From Meridianimarinicoccus aquatilis (lineage in GTDB: Bacteria > Pseudomonadota > Alphaproteobacteria > Rhodobacterales > Rhodobacteraceae): DNA of 64,000 nt. The stretch covers positions 54,526 to 118,525 of the forward strand of contig NZ_SMZO01000007.1 of NCBI RefSeq assembly GCF_004358675.1, read 5' to 3'. A program made the translations under genes and the position numbers. Under the pieces are notes generated by a model. It saw nothing but the letters and a program-made list of their open reading frames with translations, did no database searches and was not told where the DNA came from. This document shows, one piece after another, positions 55,300-64,000 of the stretch; position 1 is the stretch's first letter; every line of letters starts with the position of its first letter.

Positions 55300-57534
55300 T
55301 CAACTAAAATGGTTGTCTCTTGGGAAGCCGCGCGGTGCCATGCGTCCTGTTCCGGCGCGTTTACCGATCCATTCGGTCAGGTCTGACTGCAGACGCTTAC
55401 GCCCTGCCGGATCGAGCCACGACAACCCATCGGCCAACCGGAAGGTGATCGCGTCCGACAGGCCGCCATCCTTGTACTTTTGCAGGCGCACACCCTTGCC
55501 GCGCCCCATCTCGGGCAATTCTGTCAACGGGAAGACCAGCACCTTGCGGTTCTCACCCACGCAGGCCACGTGATCACCGATGACCGGCTTGCACATCAGC
55601 GCCCGCACAGGGGCCCGCACGTTCAGCACTTGCCGCCCGGTGCGTGTCTGGGCCAAGACATCGTCTTCGGGCACAACGAATCCATCGCCGCCAGTTGACG
55701 CAACCAGCAACCGCCGCCCCGGTTGGTGCAAGAACAGCGTTACGATGTCGGCGTCGTTTGGTAAATCCACCATCAGGCGCAACGGCTCGCCCATGCCGCG
55801 ACCACCGGGCAGGCTTGCCGCAGACAGCGTGTAAAACCGCCCGTTCGATCCGAACACGATCAGCCGATCTGTCGTTTCAGCGTGCAGAACAAACTGGCTT
55901 TCATCGCCATCCTTGAACTTGAGCGGCGCACCTTCGGCCAGATGCCCCTTCATGGCGCGGATCCAGCCCATCTTGGAACAGACCACCGTGATCGGCTCGC
56001 GTTCGATCATCGCTTCGATCGGCACGTCTGCCATCTCGATCGCTTCGGCAAACGTGGTGCGCCGGGCCCCGCCAACGGCGCTTTCGCCGAACTGCTTGCG
56101 CACCGCGCGCAACTCTTCGGCGATCCGGCCCCATTGCAGCCCGTCATCGGCAAGCAAATCTTCCAGTTCCGCGCGTTCGATCAGCAGATTGTCGCGCTCG
56201 CGCCGCAATTCCATCTCTTCAAGTTTGCGCAATGACCGCAGCCGCATGTTCAGGATTGCCTCGGCCTGAACGTCGCTCAGCGCGAATTCCGCCATCAAGA
56301 CCGGCTTTGGCTGATCCTCGTTGCGGATAATCGCGATCACCCGGTCCAGGTTCAAAAAGGCGATGATATAGCCTTCGAGAACCTCAAGCCGCGCATCGAT
56401 CTTGGCCAACCGATACCGCGACCGGCGCAAAAGCACCTCGCGGCGATGGTCAAGAAAGGCGCGCATCACTTCCTTGAGCGAACAGACCTTCGGCGTGCGC
56501 CCATCAATCAGAACGTTCATGTTCATGGAAAAGCGAATCTCAAGATCCGACAACCGGAACAAGGTGTTCATCAAAACGTCTGCATCCACGTTGCGCGACT
56601 TGGGTTCCAGCACGATGCGAACATCTTCGGCAGATTCGTCGCGCACATCGCCCAGAATTGGGACTTTGCGCGCATTGATCAACTCGGCCAGCTTTTCGAT
56701 CAGCTTGGACTTCTGCACCTGATAGGGGATCTCGGTCACGACAATGACCCACTGACCGCGGCCTTGTTCTTCAATCTCCCAACGGGCACGCAGCCGGAAT
56801 GACCCGCGCCCGGTGCGGTAACTGTCCCGCATGGATGCGGGCGTTTCCACGATCACACCGCCCGTCGGGAAATCCGGGCCCTTTACGTGATCCAGCAGCG
56901 TGTCATCCGCCGCGCCGGGGTGTTTGATCAAATGCAGGCATGCCCCGACCAATTCATGCAGGTTATGCGGCGGCACGTTGGTTGCCATCCCCACGGCAAT
57001 ACCGCTGGCGCCATTGGCCAACAGGTTCGGGAATGCGGCAGGCAGAACCACGGGTTCTTGCAATGTGCCGTCGTAATTGTCGCGAAAATCCACCGCGTCT
57101 TCGGACAGACCTTCCAGCAGCGCCTCGGCGGCGGCAGTCATGCGGGCCTCGGTGTACCGCGCTGCCGCAGGGTTGTCGCCGTCGATATTGCCGAAATTGC
57201 CCTGTCCATCTACCAGGGGATAGCGAACTGCAAAATCCTGCGCCAACCGTGCCATGGCGTCATAAATCGCGGCATCGCCATGCGGGTGGTAGTTGCCCAT
57301 GACATCGCCGGAAATCTTCGCCGATTTGCGAAATCCGCCGTTCGACGCCAATCGCAATTCGCGCATCGCGTATAAAATTCGCCGGTGAACTGGCTTCAGA
57401 CCATCCCGCGCATCAGGCAAGGCCCGGTGCATGATCGTGGACAAGGCATAGGTCAGGTACCGGCTGCCGATGGCACGGCGAAGCGGTTCGGTTACACTTT
57501 CGGGAATGTTGTCGGGCAACTGTGGATCATCCAT
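55300..57534 (-). CDS. parC: DNA topoisomerase IV subunit A
   Basis: ParC is the DNA-cutting subunit of topoisomerase IV, which unlinks daughter chromosomes. The 744 residues start with the GyrA/ParC core ([27 protein letters not shown] region) and carry the catalytic Tyr in AARYTEARM near residue 120. Short blades of the C-terminal beta-pinwheel follow from about residue 500; the GyrA box is absent, supporting ParC over GyrA. The start at 57534 (MDDPQLP) has only a weak ribosome site and could be slightly different. Confidence 0.94.
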   Translation of the reverse strand: MDDPQLPDNIPESVTEPLRRAIGSRYLTYALSTIMHRALPDARDGLKPVHRRILYAMRELRLASNGGFRKSAKISGDVMGNYHPHGDAAIYDAMARLAQDFAVRYPLVDGQGNFGNIDGDNPAAARYTEARMTAAAEALLEGLSEDAVDFRDNYDGTLQEPVVLPAAFPNLLANGASGIAVGMATNVPPHNLHELVGACLHLIKHPGAADDTLLDHVKGPDFPTGGVIVETPASMRDSYRTGRGSFRLRARWEIEEQGRGQWVIVVTEIPYQVQKSKLIEKLAELINARKVPILGDVRDESAEDVRIVLEPKSRNVDADVLMNTLFRLSDLEIRFSMNMNVLIDGRTPKVCSLKEVMRAFLDHRREVLLRRSRYRLAKIDARLEVLEGYIIAFLNLDRVIAIIRNEDQPKPVLMAEFALSDVQAEAILNMRLRSLRKLEEMELRRERDNLLIERAELEDLLADDGLQWGRIAEELRAVRKQFGESAVGGARRTTFAEAIEMADVPIEAMIEREPITVVCSKMGWIRAMKGHLAEGAPLKFKDGDESQFVLHAETTDRLIVFGSNGRFYTLSAASLPGGRGMGEPLRLMVDLPNDADIVTLFLHQPGRRLLVASTGGDGFVVPEDDVLAQTRTGRQVLNVRAPVRALMCKPVIGDHVACVGENRKVLVFPLTELPEMGRGKGVRLQKYKDGGLSDAITFRLADGLSWLDPAGRKRLQSDLTEWIGKRAGTGRMAPRGFPRDNHFS

Positions 57535-57662
57535 GCGAGAACAGTATATCCGGCCTGCGGAAGGGTAAAGCACCCGCGCGCTTTGCTAATGCTACCCACT
57601 GGCATTACGACGCGGAATATTGTTTTGTACTTCCATAGGAAAAAGCGTTGCTGGGCGGCTCT

Positions 57663-58340
57663 ATGGGTTTCAAACTTACTTTCTTGCTTCTCGCGGTCAT
57701 TTTCCTCGCGATGTATTTCGCGCCTGAGGGTCCGCGCCGCGCAACGCAGCCTTCCGAACCGATTGTCGCAGCGCCAGCGCCGCAGCCAGATACGCCGCCA
57801 TTGGATGACCAGGTCACGCAAGCCGAACCGCAGCCTTCGCTGCTGGACCCGGCCCCAGCGCCCGGAGCCGATGAGGCAGACGACTTGCTTTCAGATGATG
57901 CAAGTCAGTCCAATGACGGGGCGGTGACCTTGCCGGGTCTCGACTTCGGCGCAACAGGCGGCGATGCGGCTGACGCCTTGTCCTTATCCGAATCTGTGCG
58001 CAATCGGGGTGCCGAAGCGGCGCAGAATGCCACCGACGACCTGCTGCAAGGGTTATTGAACGAAACCCCGGCGGGTGAGCAAGACGGCGCCCCTGTTCTG
58101 GGTGATGTGCAACCCACAAGCCCTAATCCCGCGCCGGTCACGCGACGGGCGTTGGTCACCGCCACATCGGTCAACCTGCGGGCAGGACCATCCACCTCTG
58201 ACGCGGTCGTGGGGCGGGTGAACTTCGGGGTCGAACTAGACCTTACCGCGCCGTTCCGCGATGGCTGGGCCAGTGTCGTGCACCCGGACACCGGCCAAGA
58301 GGTCTTCATGGCCAGCCGCTTTCTTCAGATACAGCCCTGA
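57663..58340 (+). CDS. SH3 domain-containing exported protein
   Basis: The 225-residue protein has an N-terminal signal anchor (FKLTFLLLAVIFLAMYFA), a long Pro/Ala/Asp-rich disordered linker, and a C-terminal bacterial SH3 domain starting TATSVNLRAGPSTSDAVVG and ending VFMASRFLQIQP. Such domains bind cell-wall peptides. The ATG at 57663 is the start of the hydrophobic segment. The SDR gene follows after one base, but its function appears unrelated. Confidence 0.87.
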   Translation: MGFKLTFLLLAVIFLAMYFAPEGPRRATQPSEPIVAAPAPQPDTPPLDDQVTQAEPQPSLLDPAPAPGADEADDLLSDDASQSNDGAVTLPGLDFGATGGDAADALSLSESVRNRGAEAAQNATDDLLQGLLNETPAGEQDGAPVLGDVQPTSPNPAPVTRRALVTATSVNLRAGPSTSDAVVGRVNFGVELDLTAPFRDGWASVVHPDTGQEVFMASRFLQIQP

Positions 58341-58341
58341 C

Positions 58342-59169
58342 GTGACAGCCCGCTCGATTTTGATCACGGGCTGTTCGTCCGGCATTGGCCGCGACGCAGC
58401 GCTTCGGCTGCACGCGTTGGGCTGGAACGTGTTTGCTGCGGTCCGCGACCCGGCTGATTGCGCCGCGCTTGCGGAGGCCGGTCTGACCGCGCTTCATCTT
58501 GATTACGAAGATACCGCCAGCATCGATGCCGCGCTTGCCCAGGTGTCGGCCCTGACCGGCGGGCAACTTGATGCGCTGTTCAACAATGGCGCTTATGCAA
58601 TACCCGCCCCACTAGAAGACGTGCCGACCGACGCCCTGCGCACCTTGTTTGAGGCGAATTTTTTCGGCTGGCACCACCTGACCCGTGCCGCGCTGCCAAT
58701 GTTGCGCGCCTCCGGCGGGCGACTCGTGCAATGTTCGTCTGTGCTGGGCTTCATTCCGGCCAAATGGCGGGGTGCGTATGTGGCGTCCAAATATGCGCTC
58801 GAAGGGTATACCGACACGTTGCGTCTTGAACTGGCCGATACGCCGGTGCGCGTGGTGCTTCTGCAACCCGGCCCCATTGCCACTGCGTTCCGTTCCAATG
58901 CCATCAAGCAATTCGAACGCTGGATCGATTGGGAGGCATCCCCCCGCGCGGCGCAATATCGCGACAGCCTGCTGGACCAGCTCTACAAAGGGAGCGGGGG
59001 CAACAAGTTCGAACTGCCCGCCTCGTCGGTGACGGACGCCCTGTTGCGGGCGCTGAATGATCGCCGCCCGAGAGCGCGATACAGGATCACCACGCCGACT
59101 CACATGATGGCAGTGGCACGCCGGGTCCTGCCAACCCGTGTTCTTGATTGGCTCTGCGCCAAGGCTTAG
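58342..59169 (+). CDS. SDR family oxidoreductase
   Basis: This 275-residue short-chain dehydrogenase of the classical type shows the nucleotide loop TGCSSGIGRDAAL, the NNGA motif in FNNGAYA and the catalytic YVASK. The C-terminal extension (RARYRITTPTHMMAVARRVLP) is common in family members acting on long-chain or steroid-like substrates, but no substrate can be named. The GTG start comes one base after the upstream stop, replacing a longer overlapping frame. Confidence 0.85.
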   Translation: MTARSILITGCSSGIGRDAALRLHALGWNVFAAVRDPADCAALAEAGLTALHLDYEDTASIDAALAQVSALTGGQLDALFNNGAYAIPAPLEDVPTDALRTLFEANFFGWHHLTRAALPMLRASGGRLVQCSSVLGFIPAKWRGAYVASKYALEGYTDTLRLELADTPVRVVLLQPGPIATAFRSNAIKQFERWIDWEASPRAAQYRDSLLDQLYKGSGGNKFELPASSVTDALLRALNDRRPRARYRITTPTHMMAVARRVLPTRVLDWLCAKA

Positions 59170-59215
59170 GGCGCACCCGATCCGATCTGGCGCGTATCGG
59201 AAGCGGCTTTGGCCG

Positions 59216-59244
59216 CTCCTACGGGACTCCTACAAGTCTCCTAC
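59216..59244 (+). repeat. Three 7-base direct repeats with 11-base period
   Basis: The word ctcctac occurs at 59216, 59227 and 59238, exactly 11 bases apart, so the repeats face one side of the helix. They lie 88 bases before the HIG1-type gene and 47 bases after the SDR stop. An operator for a regulator is a reasonable guess. Confidence 0.6.
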
Positions 59245-59331
59245 AGAATTCCGACATTACATTTTCGGGCTTTTCCGGTTCGCAATCTTGCGCGGCTCCG
59301 CTATCTGTGAAGCCACTTGAAAGGACAGCAT

Positions 59332-59541
59332 ATGCTACAGGATCCGCTTTTTATTGTCGTCGCCGTTGCCTGCCTGGCTGTTGCAGGCATCCTGATGGTT
59401 GGCATTGGCGGTTTCGCCAAAGGGGGCGATTTTAACCGCAAACACGCCAACAAGGTCATGCGATACCGCATCGGCGCGCAAGCCGTCGCAATCGTCTTGA
59501 TCCTTGTTTTTGTTGCATTTCGTAGAATGGGTGGACAGTAA
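59332..59541 (+). CDS. Twin transmembrane helix small protein (HIG1-domain type)
   Basis: The 69-residue product has two membrane helices (FIVVAVACLAVAGILMVGI and AVAIVLILVFVAFRR) joined by a basic loop. The loop NKVMRYRIGAQ comes close to the HIG1 motif (R-x-R-x3-Q). HIG1 proteins attach to respiratory complexes such as cytochrome oxidase. The ATG at 59332 has aaagga upstream. The adenosyltransferase gene follows after three bases and etfBA after that, a common alphaproteobacterial order. Confidence 0.88.
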   Translation: MLQDPLFIVVAVACLAVAGILMVGIGGFAKGGDFNRKHANKVMRYRIGAQAVAIVLILVFVAFRRMGGQ

Positions 59542-59544
59542 TAA

Positions 59545-60117
59545 ATGGTCGTTCTGAACAGGATTTATACCAAGACCGGCGATGCCGGTGAAACCGCGCT
59601 TGGCAATGGAACGCGCGTGGCGAAATACTCGCTTCGGGTCGAAAGCTACGGCACCGTCGATGAAGTGAACGCCACCGTTGGTCTGGCCCGGCAACACGCC
59701 GAGGGCACCATGGATGCGCAGTTGTCCGAGATCCAGAATGACCTTTTTGATCTTGGCGCCGACCTCTGCCGCCCGGACATGGCCCGCGACAAAGACGCCG
59801 AATATGCGCCGTTGCGAATGGTTGATGCGCAGGTCAAGCGCTTGGAAACGCAGATCGATTCCATGAATGTCGCGTTGGAGCCGTTGCGATCATTTGTGCT
59901 ACCGGGTGGCTCTGCATTGGCAGCTCAACTGCATCTGTGCCGCACCGTGACCCGCCGGGCAGAGCGTCTGACGATGCACCTTGCGTCGCTGGAAGAAATC
60001 AATCCTGCCGCTGTTCAATACCTCAACCGCTTGTCCGACTGGTTCTTCGTGGCGTCCCGAATCGCGAATGACAACGGTAAAGCAGACGTACTTTGGGTTC
60101 CGGGCAAGAACCGCTGA
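59545..60117 (+). CDS. Cob(I)yrinic acid a,c-diamide adenosyltransferase (PduO type)
   Basis: This enzyme adds the adenosyl group to cob(I)alamin, giving coenzyme B12. The 190 residues start with the ATP-binding segment RIYTKTGDAGETALGNGTRV and include the conserved RSFVLPGG and CRTVTRRAER stretches, with the Arg and Glu of the active site in the latter. Length is typical of PduO/MMAB. Its product is needed by ethylmalonyl- and methylmalonyl-CoA mutases, which would connect it to the mcd-like gene. Confidence 0.95.
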   Translation: MVVLNRIYTKTGDAGETALGNGTRVAKYSLRVESYGTVDEVNATVGLARQHAEGTMDAQLSEIQNDLFDLGADLCRPDMARDKDAEYAPLRMVDAQVKRLETQIDSMNVALEPLRSFVLPGGSALAAQLHLCRTVTRRAERLTMHLASLEEINPAAVQYLNRLSDWFFVASRIANDNGKADVLWVPGKNR

Positions 60118-60375
60118 AAGCGGCGGGGCGTCCGGTGGTTGGCCTGCTGCCCGGAAGGGCGAAGCTCCGGCCCGTTGGGGTGGGCCAGAGCGGCTGATAA
60201 GCCGAGCAGAGCCGGAACTTGATGCACCCTGCGCGCGTTTGCGCAAACACCTTGCAGGCGCGACAGAACGCTGCGTTGGCGAGGGAAATTATGTCGTTTT
60301 TCCCCTGTCGGCACCTGCTTCAAGCCTTTAAGTAGCGGGGCAAGCCGAAGCTATGCGATGAAACGGAGACGTCTT

Positions 60376-61134
60376 ATGAAGCTACTTGTTCCCGTAAAGC
60401 GGGTTATTGATTACAACGTGAAAGTCCGGGTGAAAGCGGATGGATCGGGCGTTGATCTTGCAAATGTTAAGATGTCGATGAACCCGTTCGACGAAATCGC
60501 AGTCGAAGAAGCGATCAGGTTGCGCGAAGCTGGCGTCGCAACTGAGGTGGTTCTTGTCTCCATTGGTGTCAAGCAGTCGCAGGAAACTCTGCGTACCGGG
60601 CTCGCGATGGGAGCAGATCGCGCAATTTTGGTGATTGCTGCGGACGATGTGCACACAGACATTGAACCGCTGGCCGTGGCGAAACTTCTTGCCAAAGTCG
60701 TTGAAGAAGAAGAGCCGGGTCTGGTGCTTTGCGGCAAGCAGGCCATCGACAATGACATGAACGCGACGGGCCAGATGTTGGCCGCGCTGTTGGGCTGGTC
60801 GCAGGCGACCTACGCGAACAAGGTCGCTGTTGATGGTGATCATGCGACGGTTACGCGCGAAGTTGACGGGGGCTTGCAAACGGTCAAGGTCAAGCTTCCG
60901 GCGATTGTGTCGACAGACTTGCGCCTGAACGAGCCACGCTATGCGTCGCTGCCCAACATCATGAAGGCAAAGAAAAAACCGTTGGTTGAAAAGACACCTG
61001 CCGACTATGGCGTGGATATCTCGCCCCGGCTTGAAATCGTCAAGACAGGCGAGCCGCCCGAACGCGCGGCGGGTATCAAAGTTGGCTCGGTCGACGAGCT
61101 GGTAAGCAAACTCAAAGACGCAGGGGTGGTGTGA
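60376..61134 (+). CDS. etfB: Electron transfer flavoprotein subunit beta
   Basis: EtfB is the AMP-binding half of the flavoprotein that takes electrons from acyl-CoA dehydrogenases. The 252 residues start [17 protein letters not shown] and contain [37 protein letters not shown] and the recognition loop region [20 protein letters not shown]. The ATG at 60376 has ggaga upstream. The etfA start overlaps its stop. Confidence 0.97.
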   Translation: MKLLVPVKRVIDYNVKVRVKADGSGVDLANVKMSMNPFDEIAVEEAIRLREAGVATEVVLVSIGVKQSQETLRTGLAMGADRAILVIAADDVHTDIEPLAVAKLLAKVVEEEEPGLVLCGKQAIDNDMNATGQMLAALLGWSQATYANKVAVDGDHATVTREVDGGLQTVKVKLPAIVSTDLRLNEPRYASLPNIMKAKKKPLVEKTPADYGVDISPRLEIVKTGEPPERAAGIKVGSVDELVSKLKDAGVV

Positions 61135-62060
61135 TGGCTGTTCTTCTTTTCGCGGAAGTGACCGATGGAACCTTGTCGCGCGACAGTACTGCCAAGGCGG
61201 TAACCGCGGCGCAGGCGCTTGGGGATGTGACTGTTCTGTGTGCAGGAGCGTCTGCTACTGCGGCGGCGGAAGAGGCGGCCTTGATCGCAGGCGTGTCAAA
61301 GGTGCTGGTCGCCGAAGATGCACTTTATGGTCACCGTCTGGCCGAACCGGTCGCCGCGCTGATCGCGTCGCTTGCGGGGGATTATACGCATATTTGCGCG
61401 CCTGCGACGACTGATGCCAAGAACGTTCTGCCGCGCGTGGCCGCGCTGTGTGACGTGATGATTCTCACGGATGTGACGGCGGTGATCGATGCAGACACAT
61501 TCGAGCGTCCGATTTATGCGGGCAATGCGATCCAGACGGTGAAATCGCGCGACGCGCTGAAAATCATGACGCTGCGGATCTCGACCTTCGATGCGGCGGG
61601 TGATCAAGCGGCTGCGCCGGTCGAAACCATCGCGGCGGCAGATAATCCTGGTCTGTCTGAGTGGGTCGAAGACAAGGTTGCAGAAACCGATCGTCCCGAA
61701 TTGACAAGCGCTGGCATCGTCGTCTCTGGCGGGCGCGGCGTTGGGTCCGAAGAGGATTTCAAAGTCATCGCAGGTCTTGCGGACAAGTTGGGAGCAGCGA
61801 TTGGCGCATCTCGCGCGGCCGTGGACAGTGGCTTTGCACCAAACGACTGGCAAGTTGGTCAGACCGGCAAAGTGGTTGCGCCTGATCTGTACATTGCCTG
61901 CGGTATTTCCGGTGCGATCCAACACCTCGCCGGCATGAAAGACAGCAAAGTGATTGTCGCGATCAATAAGGATGAAGAAGCCCCGATTTTCCAGGTTGCG
62001 GATTTCGGACTGGTCGCGGACCTGTTTGACGCCGTTCCGGAACTGACCGAGAAACTGTAA
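61134..62060 (+). CDS. etfA: Electron transfer flavoprotein subunit alpha
   Basis: EtfA carries the FAD of the complex and passes electrons to ETF-ubiquinone oxidoreductase. The 308 residues show the C-terminal FAD domain: [17 protein letters not shown], then [45 protein letters not shown] sequence. The start is the ATG overlapping the etfB stop by one base. A GTG one codon earlier is less likely. A hairpin follows. Confidence 0.97.
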   Translation: MAVLLFAEVTDGTLSRDSTAKAVTAAQALGDVTVLCAGASATAAAEEAALIAGVSKVLVAEDALYGHRLAEPVAALIASLAGDYTHICAPATTDAKNVLPRVAALCDVMILTDVTAVIDADTFERPIYAGNAIQTVKSRDALKIMTLRISTFDAAGDQAAAPVETIAAADNPGLSEWVEDKVAETDRPELTSAGIVVSGGRGVGSEEDFKVIAGLADKLGAAIGASRAAVDSGFAPNDWQVGQTGKVVAPDLYIACGISGAIQHLAGMKDSKVIVAINKDEEAPIFQVADFGLVADLFDAVPELTEKL

Positions 62061-62070
62061 GCTCGAAGCC

Positions 62071-62097
62071 GCCGCGCGGTTGTAACAACTGCGCGGC
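62071..62097 (+). terminator. Strong hairpin after etfA
   Basis: A 7-bp stem (gccgcgc / gcgcggc) with an inner gttgt/acaac pairing follows the etfA stop by ten bases. No T run follows, so it may stabilise the transcript end or act with Rho. Confidence 0.5.
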
Positions 62098-62135
62098 TGC
62101 GCTAGGTCGCAAAGCGGACCGGACAGGATCTGACC

Positions 62136-62726
62136 ATGCGATTGCTACTTCTGCTTCTTGCGAGCCTTGCTCTTGGTGCATGCACCGAGCCGTTTGATCC
62201 CGAAATACAGCGAAGCGGGTTGGGTGATTTCAACCTCGACCGTCTTGTTGTGATCGTGGATGATCCCACCTCCAGCATTGTGTCGCGCAGCGTGACGGAT
62301 GAACAGCTTAAAACGGCTGTGACCGACGCTGTGGATGCGCGGATGCGCCGGTTCAAAGGCGACGGAAGCTATTCCATCGGGATCAAGGTGCAGGGTTATG
62401 TTTTGGCTCCTCCGGGAATTCCCGTGCTCTTCGCGCCGCGCTCGACCCTGTTTCTATCAGTGAATGCCTATGATTCTGTGCCCCAACGTTTGAACGGTGA
62501 AACACGCAATTTGACCATCTGGGAAGATGCGGGCGGTGATACGGTGGTTGGGTCCGGCTATAGCCAAGACGCGCAGTCGCAACTGGATGAATTAGCCTCT
62601 AACGCAGCCATCGAAATTGAACGCTGGCTACGCGAGAACGAGGATTGGTTCGGTGGGGCTGCCGCGCGCCCAGAAAACCGCACGGAGACGGGCACATCCC
62701 CTGAAAATTCCGCTGGCGGTGCTTGA
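62136..62726 (+). CDS. Predicted lipoprotein of unknown function
   Basis: The 196-residue protein has a lipoprotein signal (LLLLLASLALGAC, lipid Cys16). Its soluble domain starts LDRLVVIVDDPTSSI and includes ARMRRFKGDGSYSIGIKVQGYVL and ARSTLFLSVNAYD-like stretches. The end is acidic and low in complexity. I do not recognise the family. It stands between etfA and tuf and could be a single-gene unit. Confidence 0.85.
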   Translation: MRLLLLLLASLALGACTEPFDPEIQRSGLGDFNLDRLVVIVDDPTSSIVSRSVTDEQLKTAVTDAVDARMRRFKGDGSYSIGIKVQGYVLAPPGIPVLFAPRSTLFLSVNAYDSVPQRLNGETRNLTIWEDAGGDTVVGSGYSQDAQSQLDELASNAAIEIERWLRENEDWFGGAAARPENRTETGTSPENSAGGA

Positions 62727-62807
62727 TTTTCCGCGCTCGGCTTTGTAACGAACCGGCGTTGATTGACCCGGGCGTGACACCTCGCCCCAAAGAAAGGCGC
62801 CTGATCC

Positions 62808-63983
<1,176 letters not shown>

Positions 63984-64000
63984 TCAGACCTTCGGGAATG

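Overview
The window reads as a chromosomal segment of an alphaproteobacterium of the Rhodobacteraceae (Roseobacter group). The support is a GC-rich, tightly packed gene order; a VPLPA-CTERM protein with a matching exosortase; a gene-transfer-agent head-spike protein of the Rcc01079 type; a likely ethylmalonyl-CoA-pathway dehydrogenase; and the hprK-rapZ-PTS block beside pckA. I found no rRNA, tRNA, CRISPR array or insertion sequence.

Region 1 (1-24 kb) is the most distinctive. It holds the end of a D-lactate dehydrogenase-type gene, a small VPLPA-CTERM secreted protein, znuCB and a rhomboid protease. These are followed by a split exosortase/exopolysaccharide locus: xrtD, an outer-membrane beta-barrel and a Wza-like export protein on one side, and a CpsD-like autokinase, a Wzz-like chain-length protein, an ExeA-like ATPase, an ExoY-like sugar transferase and a PrsT-like TPR lipoprotein on the other. 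Between the halves lie uvrC, an SDR reductase, a Ca/Na antiporter, a 55-residue zinc-ribbon membrane protein missed by length cut-offs, an S49 peptidase and an orphan GTA spike-base gene. A 563-residue secreted protein of unknown function sits against the autokinase gene. Together these parts could make a polysaccharide, export it, and release or anchor a C-terminally sorted protein at the surface.

Region 2 (22-38 kb) is mostly housekeeping: pgsA, moaDE, an OmpA-family protein, ubiA, rsmE, gshA, a spermidine-synthase-like protein, a UvrD-like helicase with a good LexA box, a serine hydrolase, truA and the ycjX/ycjF pair. Just upstream of ileS there is a promoter-like element and a 16-codon reading frame with four Ile codons, a candidate attenuation leader.

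Region 3 (37-50 kb) holds ileS, an acyl-CoA ligase, the acpS-lepB-rnc-era-DUF1491-recO run, a probable (2S)-methylsuccinyl-CoA dehydrogenase, a TauE/SafE exporter and pckA.

Region 4 (51-64 kb) has the regulatory PTS set (hprK, rapZ, EIIA, HPr), an acyltransferase, a DUF4239 membrane protein, parC, an SH3 protein, an SDR, a HIG1-type small protein, cobalamin adenosyltransferase, etfBA, a lipoprotein and tuf. EtfAB and the adenosyltransferase could serve the same acyl-CoA chemistry as the methylsuccinyl-CoA dehydrogenase.

A 67-base repeat with several hairpins occurs twice, near 34.8 and 54.3 kb, differing at one base. All functions are inferred by reading motifs; no database search was possible.
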